This document shows positions 23,073 to 23,245 of a DNA stretch of 23,245 nt, one piece after another. A program made the translations under genes and the position numbers. The notes under the pieces are model-generated. The model saw only the letters and a program-made list of their open reading frames with translations. It was not told the DNA's origin and searched no databases. Position 1 is the first letter of the stretch. The number at the start of each line of letters is the position of its first letter. The DNA comes from Chitinophagales bacterium (GTDB taxonomy: Bacteria; Bacteroidota; Bacteroidia; Chitinophagales; UBA2359): positions 1 through 23,245 of the forward strand of contig JAHDIA010000008.1 in NCBI GenBank assembly GCA_020631035.1, written 5' to 3'.

Positions 23073-23245
23073 CTAATTTTTTAGTTATAAAACTATGTTA
23101 TTAGTTATGGATGTTGCTAATTTATTTCGGGTATTGTTGATTTATCAATGCCCCTTTAACTATAATTGATGAAAATTAACGGATGTTTGGTGTCTAGTGG
23201 CTTAAATCATAAATCCTTGACAGTTTAAACTTCGTCTTTTTCTGT

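Overview
The window reads as a chromosomal segment of a Bacteroidota bacterium. Genes have A-rich leaders without clear Shine-Dalgarno sites. Good TAnnTTTG (-7) promoter matches occur, a secreted protein carries a type IX secretion (T9SS) sorting domain, and lipoprotein signals and a DUF4349-type lipoprotein are present. The collagen-like protein carries the N-terminal domain typical of Bacteroidota surface proteins. A Saprospiria-like source is a guess from overall style, not something shown.

Layout. 1-694: the tail of a repeat-coded protein (QEIE tandem), then intergenic DNA with one copy of a GGACGGAAC-ended repeat family and a MITE-like element. 695-1944: ECF sigma factor with a putative zinc-finger membrane anti-sigma factor. 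2086-7179: peptide ABC importer parts (lipoprotein binding protein and two permeases; no ATPases here), with a terminator after the binding protein and a tandem palindromic repeat between the permeases. 7180-7626: inverted-arm array, bidirectional terminator and another family repeat. 7627-12161 (minus): two-gene operon in which a 1135-residue collagen-like protein with an intact S74 self-cleaving chaperone domain is followed by a T9SS-sorted protein. 12262-13557: repeat copy, A-type Fe-S carrier, and a small outer-membrane-type protein broken by a 10-C homopolymer. 13957-15212: promoter, second ECF sigma factor, two tandem paralogous mini-proteins, terminator. 15291-17074: second MITE-like element directly before an MscS-like channel gene, then a short bactofilin. 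17113-23072: CoA-pyrophosphatase-type Nudix hydrolase, a helical-repeat protein, a small GG/hexa-Arg peptide, a secreted protein of unknown function and a DUF4349 lipoprotein.

The most interesting signals are: (1) the sigma factor followed by two gapless paralogous mini-proteins; (2) the modular collagen/S74 fibre with regularly placed punctuation modules and Cys-flanked calcium-type inserts, co-transcribed with a T9SS cargo; (3) two families of small hairpin-rich intergenic elements whose central hairpins differ in sequence but keep pairing; (4) a G/C-tract frameshift that could be phase variation or a sequencing error. No complete known defence, CRISPR, prophage or biosynthetic cluster was seen, and no tRNA or rRNA genes.
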